This document shows positions 42,966 to 53,068 of a DNA stretch of 64,000 nucleotides, one piece after another (the first letter of the stretch is position 1; each line of letters begins with the position of its first letter). The translations under genes were made by a program, and so were the position numbers. The notes under the pieces are model-generated. The model was not told the origin of the DNA. It saw nothing but the letters and a program-made list of their open reading frames with translations, and ran no database searches. This stretch comes from Trachythela sp. YZ-2020 (lineage: Eukaryota; Cnidaria; Anthozoa; Malacalcyonacea; Clavulariidae), in NCBI GenBank assembly GCA_016169945.1, contig JADLSH010000373.1, forward strand, positions 124,001 to 188,000. The letters run 5' to 3'.

Positions 42966-43928
42966 TCACAATGCCTCCTTCGTTTCCATGATTTTTCTAT
43001 GCATAGGATCCTTTTTAAGTGCTTTTATCCAACGTAAATTATCCAGGTAAACGTCAGCGAATTCTTTCTGAAGTCTTTCAAAGGCTTTCTGCCTAGCTAC
43101 ACTTTCTTCTTGCCCATCCATTTGCAACGTTTTCAGCAGTTCATCATATTCTGGCCCAACCGTCACTTTTGCATCGTCAATCATGGTTGCCCAAGGATCA
43201 ATCTCTTCCTTTATCTCACCATCATCTTTGGAATTCTCACTGTTTTCATCATCACCTGTCTCTGCATTCTCACTGTTTTCATCATCACCTGTCTCTGCAT
43301 TCTCACTGTTTTCATCATCACCTGTCTCTGCATTCTCACTGTTTTCATCATCACCTGTCTCTGCATTCTCACTGTTTTCATCATCACCTGTCTCTGCATT
43401 CTCACTGTTTTCATCATCACCTGTCTCTGCATTCTCACTGTTTTCATCATCACCTGTCTCTGCATTCTCACTGTTTTCATCATCACCTGTCTCTGCATTC
43501 TCACTGTTTTCATCATCACCTGTCTCTGCATTCTCACTGTTTTCATCATCACCTGTCTCTGCATTCTCACTGTTTTCATCATCACCTGTCTCTGCATTCT
43601 CACTGTTTTCATCATCACCTGTCTCTGCATTCTCACTGTTTTCATCATCACCTGTCTCTGCATTCTCACTGTTTTCATCATCACCTGTCTCGGCAGTCTC
43701 ACTGCTTTCATCATCATGTGATGAGGTTGATACATCTTCATCCGATTCTGTATAACGGAATTTCTTTCGGGGAATTTCATCATCTGTGTAATATGCCTTA
43801 TCTTCGTATTCCAACACGGAGTCTTGGTCAAAACTATGGGCATACGTGCAATGGTTCGCTTTATGCCGCCTGACATTATAATAGGATGAGAACCGTTTCA
43901 AACATCATTCACACTGATAAGAACCCAT
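42966..43928 (-). pseudogene. C2H2 finger/acidic-repeat protein with in-frame stop
   Basis: From ATG 43928 the frame reads MGSYQCE, a TGA at 43905-43907, then CLKRFSSYYNVRRHKANHC. That is a C2H2-like finger interrupted by one stop where a Trp or similar residue would be expected. An acidic linker follows, then fourteen 11-residue repeats of AETGDDENSEN, then a conserved-looking helical tail (DPWATMIDDAK...KALKKDPMHRKIMET). Cnidarian proteins with a finger and such a KKDP(I/M)HR tail are known near Polinton-type elements. Initiation downstream of the stop is possible, so loss of function is not certain. Confidence 0.5.
43230..43700. repeat. 33-bp minisatellite inside a coding frame
   Basis: About 14 near-identical copies of a 33-base unit encoding AETGDDENSEN on the minus strand. 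The unit length is a multiple of three and several other frames are also open, which creates long spurious ORFs on both strands. Confidence 0.85.
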
Positions 43929-45149
43929 AGTCAACTATACGCTCTCATGAAATGGGAGATCAGGCCAAGAGTGGCTAATTATATAGTCGATATATGCGGA
44001 ATATCCGGACCGACGCTGCCGGTAAATAACGTGTTTATTTTTTATCATATGTAAAATTTAAGAATTTATTAAAATTGAAAATTCCAGTGTACTGAAATAA
44101 TTTGAGATCAGTGCAATTGTGAAATCAAAGCGAGGCTGACAAAACTTGAAGTCTTGAACGTTGAAAGAAAACACGAAGACGAAAACTGGCAAGAAACTCA
44201 CAAAAAAAACATAGTTTCTGTAAAAATGTACACGATATTTTTAAATATGGCAGCAGAAAAGCATAGGAATGAAAGGTTTTGCCGGCCTGGTTTTCTGGTG
44301 TTCAGTTTTGCTTCGACAAGGATATCTTCGTGTTTACTTGCTTTGCCCATAAAAACTCATAAAGTGAATCATGCAGTCAATGCATGTGTTTGACTTCGAT
44401 CAACGCTTTCTACTAAAACTGGACAATGAACAAGGTATGCTGTAATTTTTTTCTGGTCGTTTCACGATAAAAAAACATATAGCCTCAACTTTGTTTGCCA
44501 AGGGCCAAGGCTTTAATTTTTTTGTTTACAATATGTATACGAAAAGTACTTTTAACAAATGGGCTGAAAAATCATGTTTTCATTACATTTGGTCCATGTT
44601 TTTAAGTTCTATGTATGGAGAAAAGTTTTTTCTTCTGTGATATCTGTTTAAACTGTGCTTTTTTAACTTCGATGTGCCCAAATACTGAAATACATGTATT
44701 AGTTTTCTCGGCAGCATTAGTATGAAGCCTTTAGAGTTGATGCAATTCATTTTTGTACTCTAACTATCGTTAGGCTAGCTTTTTGAACCTTTTGGGTAGA
44801 TGTTTTAATCTAAAAATTGTTTCACTCCTGTGTTTTGTCGCGTAATCCAGAGCGGGCCGGATGAGTTTCAGAGCGGGCCGGACCGCTCTGAAACGCTCGC
44901 TAGCCAATCAGATTGCTTTATTTTCATAGATAAAAAATAAACCTCATTAATATTCATGTGGTGCCACAATTGTCGCGCGACAAATGTGTTACGCGATAAT
45001 TCTTTATGACGTCATCCTCCTGTGACATCATCACTCTAAACATATCCTGAATACTAATTACTTCTGTCCCTATATAGGGGGGTTACCTACCGTGCGAGTT
45101 GATTTATTCTTAACTAAAGATTACAGATTAATGTTTATATTAAACTAGA

Positions 45150-45905
45150 AATACACTCATGCAGAATCCCCTCGCCTATTCGAACTCAGGAATTCTTCCC
45201 AAAATCTATTGTAACATGAAGTATTTGGTCAATCATTGTAACCATAGCAACACACAATTTTTTTACTTTTGGTACAAAATGATAAAAGAGTAATATAAAT
45301 ATTTGTACTTTAACTATAAAATTATGAATTGCCCCACTATATAAAGTAGATATGTTATTACGTACTCTTTTAGCTTTGGTTGTTGTAAAATTTAACCTTA
45401 GACATTTCACAAAAACGGAAACATTTTTTCAGAAAACTTCAACAGTATATATTTTTAAATCTATATTTAAAATGACGTTTTTGACATTACGTTGTTTCTT
45501 CAAAATTCAAATTTAAACTTGCTAAAATACCTTTTAGGTTTAATCGATATTATAATAACCTCACAGAGTGACATACGCTTTTGCAAATCCAAACTAAAAT
45601 ATGAAAAATAGACACTTACCCGTTTAAAACACTTCAAAAGTGTCCTTTTTTCAGCCATTCCACTCCCTCTCGTTTATCTTGTTTTGAAGACGCTGATTAT
45701 CGGTATGTTTTTCCAATAGTCCGAGTATTAAAAATCATTTTTGATGAATAACAAAATCTTTATCCGTAAATCTTTTAAAAATGTTTATCCGTATGTTTCT
45801 CTCGACCTGAATTCGCGCATGCGTATAAAGTAGAAAACCCTGAACCGAGCCGGGCGATAGCCCGGGCGAGGGTACTAATTCCGCTCGGTTATTTATCACA
45901 CCCGG
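45150..45905 (-). repeat. dispersed exon-bearing repeat, copy 2
   Basis: Inverted relative of 33964-34850. On the minus strand a short exon starts ATGGCTGAAAAAAGGACAC (near 45655), encodes MAEKRTLLKCFKR and ends at a GTAAGTGTC donor. The 5' end has GAGCCGGGCGATAGCCCGGG and the 3' end GAGGGGATTCTGCATGAG. Bases 45351-45847 recur at 47754-48261. Confidence 0.55.
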
Positions 45906-45964
45906 AAAAAAGGAAATCCATGGGAGATCTTAAAGTTCATCAATAATCGCGGGCGCGTGGTTCA

Positions 45965-46030
45965 AGGTTGGTGGGTGGTCATCTCACTGATCTCAAAAGT
46001 ATGGCAGATTGTCAGGAGTGGAGTGAGTGA
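45965..46030 (+). repeat. second copy of the 12520 repeat
   Basis: CTCACTGATCTCAAAAGTATGGCAGATTGTCAGG relates it to 12520-12600, with a few substitutions. Confidence 0.45.
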
Positions 46031-47044
46031 AATTATAGAAAAACTTGATAAAGTCTGAATTAAATGTCGCTTTTGGAACTTTATTGGAAGAGCTGTGTCT
46101 GTGGGACGGATCTTATCGCTTTAACTTTAGCAAAAAAGATAAGAAGAGTCCAAGCGACACCTGAACGAAAAAGGCAGGTTTGTTATATTTATATTAAAAC
46201 AATAAAAGTGTTGACGTATTTTTGTTCTAAAAACTCCTGCTTTATATTTATAGTTTTTCATTTATTTTATACGGTTAAAGTATCGTATATTTTATATGAT
46301 GAAAAAGGTCTAAATTAAAAGGAGAACGAAATCATTTTTACGCTTATGTCTTAAACTGATTTCCTTTCAAAAAGTAATTTTTATCGGTAAAATACAGTTT
46401 AGTTTTGTGAACATTTCGAAACGTTATATTTGAACGAAATGTTGAATTTTACATTAGTTTACCTCATATAACGAATAATAACATACCTACATCATAAATT
46501 CGGGAATTCTATAGCTAAAACAACTATTTTTTAATTATTTTTGGCCGATTTGTATCCTGTTTTCTCGCTAAAAATTTGTATTATTTTGTGTCAGTGTTGC
46601 TATGACTACAGTGCTTCCACTACTTGAGAAATATTTCCGTTGCGTATCTTTCAAGAAACCATGCGAAAGTGAAAAACCTTAACTTCTATCTCTATATATA
46701 TTTCCCGGTTTCCTTACAATTTTCCTTTCAAGCTATTAGAGTATTGTTTTCCTTCAAACTCATTTGAAATGAACGAAAACACTTATGTCAAGAAGTTCAC
46801 TTATATGACGCTGTCCTTTGAGTGTGTCATAAATGGAGAGGGGGGTGGGGGGTGTAGGGAATTCAATTCTGTTTTTAGCGAAAATTATGCCTTAATCGAA
46901 GATACCAAGCACGGCCACTGATTTACCGAATCCCATTTCCAGAAGAAAGACTGCCGGTGCAACGGCCTTTTCCTGCATTTTGCATCGCAGATTTTGCAAC
47001 AAAAAAGCTTAGTATAACGTTGGAAACTGTCGTTGTTTAGCTGT
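46031..47044. other. unassigned region
   Basis: An 84-codon frame at 46064-46318 starts MSLLELYWKSCVCGTDLIAL and has no recognised motif. The rest is AT-rich without clear features. Confidence 0.4.
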
Positions 47045-48380
47045 GGCGAGGGGTTGCTGCATGCATGTATTTCTAGAAATACATTCATGCAGAACCCCCT
47101 CGCCCATTAGAACCAAGCAATTAAACTCCCCAAAAGCTATTGTAACATGAAGTACTGAGTTGATCACTGTAACCATGGTAACACGCAACCGGTCGTATAT
47201 TTATTTTATTTTTTTGTACAAAATGGAAAAATAGTGATAAGGTTTGTACTTTTCACTGTAAAATTATCAATTGCCCAACTATATAAAGTAGCTATGTCAT
47301 TACGTACTCTTTTAGCTTTGATTTACTCTTATAAAACGTTGCCATAAAACTTCGCCATAAAACTTCAACTGTTTTTTGAACAGTATTTTTATACCATGAA
47401 GTTTTTGAGATTAAATATGTTGTTTCTTATTCTATAACGCATTTGAATTAATATTAAAACACTTTTTAAGATTAATCAATGTTGTATTAACCACACAGAA
47501 TGAACCACGCATTTTGAAAACCACAAACTATAGTGCATGCCAATTGACGGCAAAACTGCAAAAGCAAGTATGCAAAATAGACACTTACGCGTTTTAAAAC
47601 TCGAAAACCTTGTCCTTTCTCGGCCTGTTGACTTTAGTAAGTGAAAGTCCTGTACAAAATTTTCATTTATCTTTGTTTTGTCTGTATTATTTCCCGACTC
47701 ATGAGCACAAAAGAATGAACAAAACTATATTTGAAAAAAGTTTTGTTGGTACGTATGTTATTACGTACTCTTTTAGCTTTGGTTGTTGTAAAATTTAACC
47801 TTAGACATTTCACAAAAACGGAAACATTTTTTCAGAAAACTTCAACTGTTTTTTGACAGTATATATTTTTAAATCTATATTTAAAATGACGTTTTTGACA
47901 TTACGTTGTTTCTTCAAAATTCAAATTTAAACTTGCTAAAATACCTTTTAGGTTTAATCGATATTATAATAACCTCACAGAGTGACATACGCTTTTGCAA
48001 ATCCAAACTAAAATATGAAAAATAGACACTTACCCGTTTAAAACACTTCAAAAGTGTCCTTTTTTCAGCCATTCCACTCCCTCTCGTTTATCTTGTTTTG
48101 AAGACGCTGATTATCGGTATGTTTTTCCAATAGTCCGAGTATTAAAAATCATTTTTGATGAATAACAAAATCTTTATCCGTAAATCTTTTAAAGATGTTT
48201 ATCCGTATGTTTCTCTCGACCTGAATTCGCGCATGCGTATAAAGTAGAAAACCCTGAACCGTCCATGGCATCGCGGCGGACGACTTTGGATTCCACTGTG
48301 TTTTCACATACCCGGGTGTAAATATCCGAGCGGAATTAGTACCCTCGCACGGCGCTTCGCGCCGGCTCGGGGAAAATGCA
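47045..48380 (-). repeat. dispersed exon-bearing repeat, copy 3
   Basis: It begins with a hairpin (47045-47104, GGCGAGGGGTT...AACCCCCTCGCC). It then follows copy 2 but diverges until 47754, where 508 bases are near-identical to 45351-45847. It ends with the CCGGGTGTAAATATCCGAGC and GGCGCTTCGCGCC block. The exon and GTAAGTGTC donor occur twice (near 47590 and 48040), so two copies are probably nested here. Confidence 0.5.
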
Positions 48381-48423
48381 TGCATTGCTATATACACATA
48401 CCAACGTGCATGTAGTTCCCGCA

Positions 48424-50383
48424 AACCTAATGATCACCCTTGGATAGATGCCGAACTACGGAATCTCATCAAGAAAAAGGACAGACAGCGTAGAAAAGCA
48501 ATTAGATCGCAAAAACCTACGGATAGGACCAAGTTCATAAAGTTACGTCGGGAATTAAGAGCTGCTTTGAGAAGAAAGAAACGCGATCATGCATCAGAGC
48601 TGAAGTCACATTTATGTGATAACCCAAAATTTTTTTGGAAATACGTCAAATCTATCACCAAAAAGTCAACTAGTCCAAATTTCTTGCGAGACGGGCAGAC
48701 ATTTATTTCAGATTCCATGGAAAAAGTTAACTTGCTTAATGAGTACTTTCAGTCAGTTTTTGTCCAAGACGATGATGAACACTTGCCACAGGACAACACA
48801 TGGAAGTCTCCGCATAGCCTATCTGAGTTCGAATTGACGATTACCGAAGTGTACGAGGCTCTCAGAAATATAGATCCTAACAAAGCTAGTGGCCCAGACA
48901 GCATCCCTGGAAGATTATTAAAACAGGTGGCCCTGGAAATTAGTCCATCAATAACTAAGCTATTCAACCAATCTCTAACTGACAGCTGTTTTCCCCAAAA
49001 ATGGAAAACGGTTAACTTGTTTCCACTTTATAAACAAGAGGATCCTACGTTAGTAAACAACTACCGTCCCATCTCATATCTCTGTATCCTTTCCAAGGTT
49101 TTTGAAAAATGCGTTTTCAATCATTTTTCTCCATTTCTATCTCCCCAATTTTACCATGTACAACATGGCTTTAGAAGTGGAAGATCTACAACAACTCAAC
49201 TCCTAGTTGTTTATCAAGATATATATTAGAATCATTAAGTAAAGGTCTGGAGGTGGACATTATCTTTCTAGACCTAGCTAAAGCCTTTGACAAAGTATCA
49301 CATGTCTATTTAATCGATAAACTTAGACTATTTGGAATAGAAGCCAAGCTGATAAACTGGCTAAAGAGCTATTTGGATGGGAGAAGACAAAGAGTTGTAG
49401 TGGAAGGTACATACTCAGAGTGGCTTGCTGTAACATCAGGAGTACCCCAGGGATCCAATCTTGGACCCTTGTTATTTTTAGCTTACATTAACGATTTGCC
49501 AAATTACACAATCAATCACTCTCCAATAGCGTTGTTTGCTGATGATTCTAAACTATTCAGAACTATAAAAAAATGAGACGGATCATAGGAAATTACAATC
49601 CGACTTATCCGAATTAGTAAACCGTTGGAGTAGTGACTGGATGATGAATTTTAATGCCTCGAAATGTAAAGTATTAAACATATCGAAGAAAGTCAACAAA
49701 GTCGAACGTCAGTATGAATTGAATTCAGTCACTTTGAGTCCAGTGGATCAAATCTCTGACCTTGGTCTGAAAGTCACCACTGCCTTGACATGGAATAGAC
49801 ATATAGAGGAAATCTCATAATTAAAAGCGAATCGTAAACTAGGCTTAATTCGCCGTCTTTGCAAAGAAAACAAAGATGTTGAAATAAGGAAACTGCTCTA
49901 CTGCTGCATTGTTAGATTATCTCTAGAATACGCGAGTGAAGTCTGGTCACCGTATACCATCAAGAATAAAGCGCTGCTTGAAAATGCTCAACGACGGGCC
50001 ACTAAATTTATTTTAGGGTATCCAGAACATATGAACTACAAAGAAAGACTAATGAGGTTAAGCTTTTTACCTCTTGAGTATAGAAGAGAAATGGCAGATC
50101 TTACCTTACTATTCAAGTTTCAGAAAGGTCATACAGATATAGAAAACCTAAAGTATTTTAAGAAAGTCTCTGTCCATGCTTACATAGAACTCGAAATTTT
50201 GATCCAAACAATTACTGTGCGAAAATGGTGAAACAGGATTATCTGAAACACTTCTTTTTTAATCGTGTAATTCCTCTATGGAACAAATTACCGAGTTTTT
50301 TAAAGACTATTGATAATTTAACTACCTTCAAAACAAAATTGCAGGATTATTACTTCAAGAAATTCAACTCTGAATTTACATGA
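48424..50383 (+). pseudogene. LINE-2: 5'-truncated reverse transcriptase
   Basis: It begins in the region between endonuclease and RT (PWIDAELRNLIKKKDRQRRK, NPKFFWKYVKSI). RT motifs follow: [50 protein letters not shown] (A), [15 protein letters not shown] (B) and FADDSKLF (C, 49535-49546). The C-terminus ends IPLWNKLPSF...FKTKLQDYYFKKF. Frameshifts near 49225 and 49575 and a stop near 49820 break it. Missing 5' half and no endonuclease fit incomplete reverse transcription. It joins the repeat at 48380 directly. Confidence 0.85.
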
Positions 50384-51291
50384 ACTTGCATGGAATCTGT
50401 TTTATAAGACTAAGTATATTGTATATACACAATGGGGCGAGCATGTTTTCGCCCGCAAATCCAAGCAAAACAGATTTTCATTTTTTGACAGTATTTGGCG
50501 ATTTTTTTCTCATTTCTTTACTTATGAGAAGAAAATTATTCAAGTTACAATATATTTTTGGTGTAGAAACCGTTGTGAGAGAGATTTAATGTGGAATATT
50601 GTCCTTGATAGCTCTTTGCCTTTGGCTTTCCCGATTTCCATGGCGGCGAAAATATAATTTTACAACGATGATAATAACAGCACCTTTATAGAATGCGGGT
50701 ATGTCGAAGTTTATTTGCTTAATATCTCATCCTTATATTTTAAGAGTTTGTTCCAAATCGAAGTCTATTCTTAGGACATATCAATCCTGAAAACCGGATT
50801 GTTTTTAATGCGAAATATTTTCCAGTAGACCACATCAGTCTGAGAACACAATGTTCAGCAGTATATAGCTGACTCTGTGTTTTTTGATAAAATATTAGCC
50901 AAACTGATCGATTAAACTTTTTAATGACTTGCTTATGGCATTCACAGCAAAGAACTGGGGTTTTGTTGTTAAAAACGTGTGTTTATTTTGAAAACTAACA
51001 TGCATAACCATTGACCTTTGTTAGCGTTCGATAGAAGAAACATTTAGCTTCCACAGCGTATCCCAGATTGCAAAAAAGGATAGCGCGAAGGAATCAACCT
51101 CAAAATGTTATATTTAACAAAAATTAAGAGAAATACTTGTCACCTATCTCTCCTATAATATACTAGAATACTAGAATATACTAACTAAGTGCAATTATGC
51201 ATAATATTAGAAAATTAATAATTATCTTTACATATATATTGCATAAGAGTGCTATAGTTACTTTACCAATATCACTTGTAAATAACTATTT
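50384..51291. other. unassigned region
   Basis: No coding frame above about 70 codons and no clear repeat family. Confidence 0.45.
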
Positions 51292-52018
51292 AACAATTAG
51301 TCGCCGAAGGCGAGGTGATTACAAGCCTATATTCACTGAGCCGAAGGCGAAGTGAATATAGGCTTGTAATCACCGAGCCTGAGGCGACTAATTGTTTTAG
51401 TATAAATTTCAAAGAGAAAAACAAACACAGAAAGTTATGAGGTCAGTTGAAAAGGCAAAAGGACAAAATTCAGCGCTTTTCTCAGCGGCCGGTTATTAAA
51501 AACATGCCGGCAAAAGACGAGTGTCAAAAACATATCGAAGCGAAACAAAAACAAACAATTTGGTGAGAAAAATACTTTGGAAGGGCTCAAATACAAAGTA
51601 GAATGGTTTTAAAAATATATCACAGCTAGGTTTTTGCTGAATATAACTATATAAATGAGGATAAAACGAATAATTTTCAAAATAAACACTTGAGTGGTTG
51701 AGCCGTACGGAAAAAAGTTTTATACATTTCAACAGCAAGAAAACGCTGCCTTTCATGGAAGAAAAATAGTGTATTTGTTATCGCTTACCTTTAAAAATGT
51801 CAAAAATATATCCTCCTTTAATTTAGCGGCAGTTTTTTTCATTTAAAACTTTGAATCAGGCTCAAAAAACGATTTTTGTTTTAAATTCGGCAGCTTGCGA
51901 AGAAGCCATTTTGAAAAAAAAGTGATAGTCACTGACCAGTGACTATCACTTCAGAGACAGTGAATCTTGACCAATCAGAATGCAGGGAAATCAATAGTCA
52001 CCTGGAAATTTATACTAA
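51292..52018 (-). mobile_element. Crypton-like element B (TIRs plus 3' hairpin)
   Basis: 14-bp TIRs TTAGTATAAATTTC lie at 51397-51410 and 52005-52018. The hairpin 51292-51396 abuts the left TIR and starts AACAATTAGTCGCC, with arms AATATAGGCTTGTAATCACC and its complement. On the minus strand a CCAAT-type GATTGG box, a GTGATAGTCACTG hairpin and an exon start (51909) follow the right TIR in the same order as in element A. The internal sequence is otherwise unlike A. Confidence 0.6.
51789..51909 (-). pseudogene. degenerate first exon of a recombinase gene
   Basis: ATGGCTTCTTCGCAAGCTGC opens MASSQAAEFKTKIVF, then stops, and a second frame continues to TTTAAAG|GTAAGC. Position, start context (TTTCAAAATGGCTTC), length (121 against 118 bases) and donor match the exon in element A. 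Too decayed to identify alone. Confidence 0.4.
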
Positions 52019-52486
52019 TAGTAAATATTCTATTCGATATATCTCAATTATCTTTTAATTATACTATAAATATTTGTTTAACTAGGGGCCTTAAATATAA
52101 AAGCCTGAAAGGGTTTCCAAAAGGCTCCTGTCCTAGTTATTATACTTTTATATAAATTACTGTAAATAATGCTAATTGAATTGTTGTTTGTTTTTTTTGG
52201 GCAAATATAAATAAAAAAATACTGGAATAAAATACTCTTTTAACCAACAATGCGCTCAGTATATTTGCAAAAATTGGATTTTTCATAAATTAAGCTACAA
52301 AGAGGATCGGTTTGGTAAATACATTAATCCTGTTTCAACAGTCGTAAAACTTAAGCCACACATTAAGTGGTTTCAATAATCACAGGCTAGCAAAACTATA
52401 ACATCTTCGCTATTTTTTATCGTACTCGCCCTAGGCTACGTCCGCATCACATGTCGATCAGCGCGCGCGCGCTCGTTGCACCGCCC

Positions 52487-52496
52487 TATATATAAG
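52487..52496 (+). promoter_or_regulatory. TATA-like box after a (CG)n tract
   Basis: CTATATATAAGCG follows GCGCGCGCGCGC (about 52451-52463) by about 25 bases. A start site near 52520 would be expected; no gene is recognised downstream before the repeat at 52553. Confidence 0.3.
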
Positions 52497-52552
52497 CGAC
52501 CTGCTTTAAATGCTAGTCTTGTCGGGTTTTTGTAGCAGGCAGTTACCGACCA

Positions 52553-52830
52553 TAATCCCCGAGCCACGCGCAAAGCGCGTGTACTAATTCCGTCCGGCCA
52601 TTTACACCCGAGCATAGCGAAGTTCAAAATTATCAAAATGTAACAAAGTGAACACCGCGGAATAACGTCTGCACATGCGTCAACTTGACTGAAATTTGCC
52701 TGGCGAAAACTTGGTTTTCAAGTGTTCCGGTGGGGCGAAGACTCAAAATGGCCATCAAAAGGAGTGGCTTCCTCGTGTGCCTTTGCTGTAAAATTGCGAA
52801 AGAAATAATAAATGTGTCAACTTAAAAACT
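52553..52830 (+). repeat. 5' end of the dispersed exon-bearing repeat, copy 4
   Basis: CCCCGAGCCACGCGCAAAGC and TACTAATTCCG...TTTACACCCG match the starts of copies 1-3 in diverged form. An ATGGCCATCAAAAGGAGTGG segment follows at 52748, in the position of the MAEKR exon elsewhere, and reads 25 codons. Confidence 0.45.
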
Positions 52831-53068
52831 AGAAATAATCTTAGTTCATAACCTCAAGAAATAGTATCATGCAAGAAAATCAACCAAAGTCACTGGCAAA
52901 AAATTTATCATGTAAAAAATTCTCATACGGAATCGTGCAAGGATATTTTTCGTAGGTTCATTTGATCCACATTTTTTCCATATCTTTTTTTGAGTAGTAT
53001 GAAAATTTTTTGCGTAAACAATAATTAAACTTTATCATTTACTCGAAAGATTAAGGGCATTAAGACCC

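Larger units (their letters stand above)
41730..45091. mobile_element. Polinton-like mini-element, 3.36 kb
   Basis: Terminal inverted repeats of about 150 bp (41730-41881 and 44940-45091) start (A/G)GTAGGTAACC and are near-identical. They hold CCTATATAGGGAC, a CRE-like TGACGTCA and GTCGCGCGAC. The flanks share GTGCGA (41724-41729 and 45092-45097), a 6-bp target duplication. Long TIRs starting near AG and a 6-bp duplication are Polinton/Maverick features. The interior has only two convergent genes (41946 plus, 43928 minus) and no polymerase, integrase or capsid gene, so it is a deletion derivative or a miniature relative. The superfamily call is an inference. Confidence 0.6.

Noticed and set aside
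43110..43876. Long plus-strand and alternative minus-strand frames across the 33-bp repeat
   Set aside because: They exist only because the unit length is a multiple of three. Only the minus frame with the finger and helical tail extends sensibly on both sides.
44154..44393. 79-codon plus-strand frame inside the Polinton-like element
   Set aside because: No motif, a composition that changes abruptly, and no homologue recognised; a chance frame cannot be excluded.
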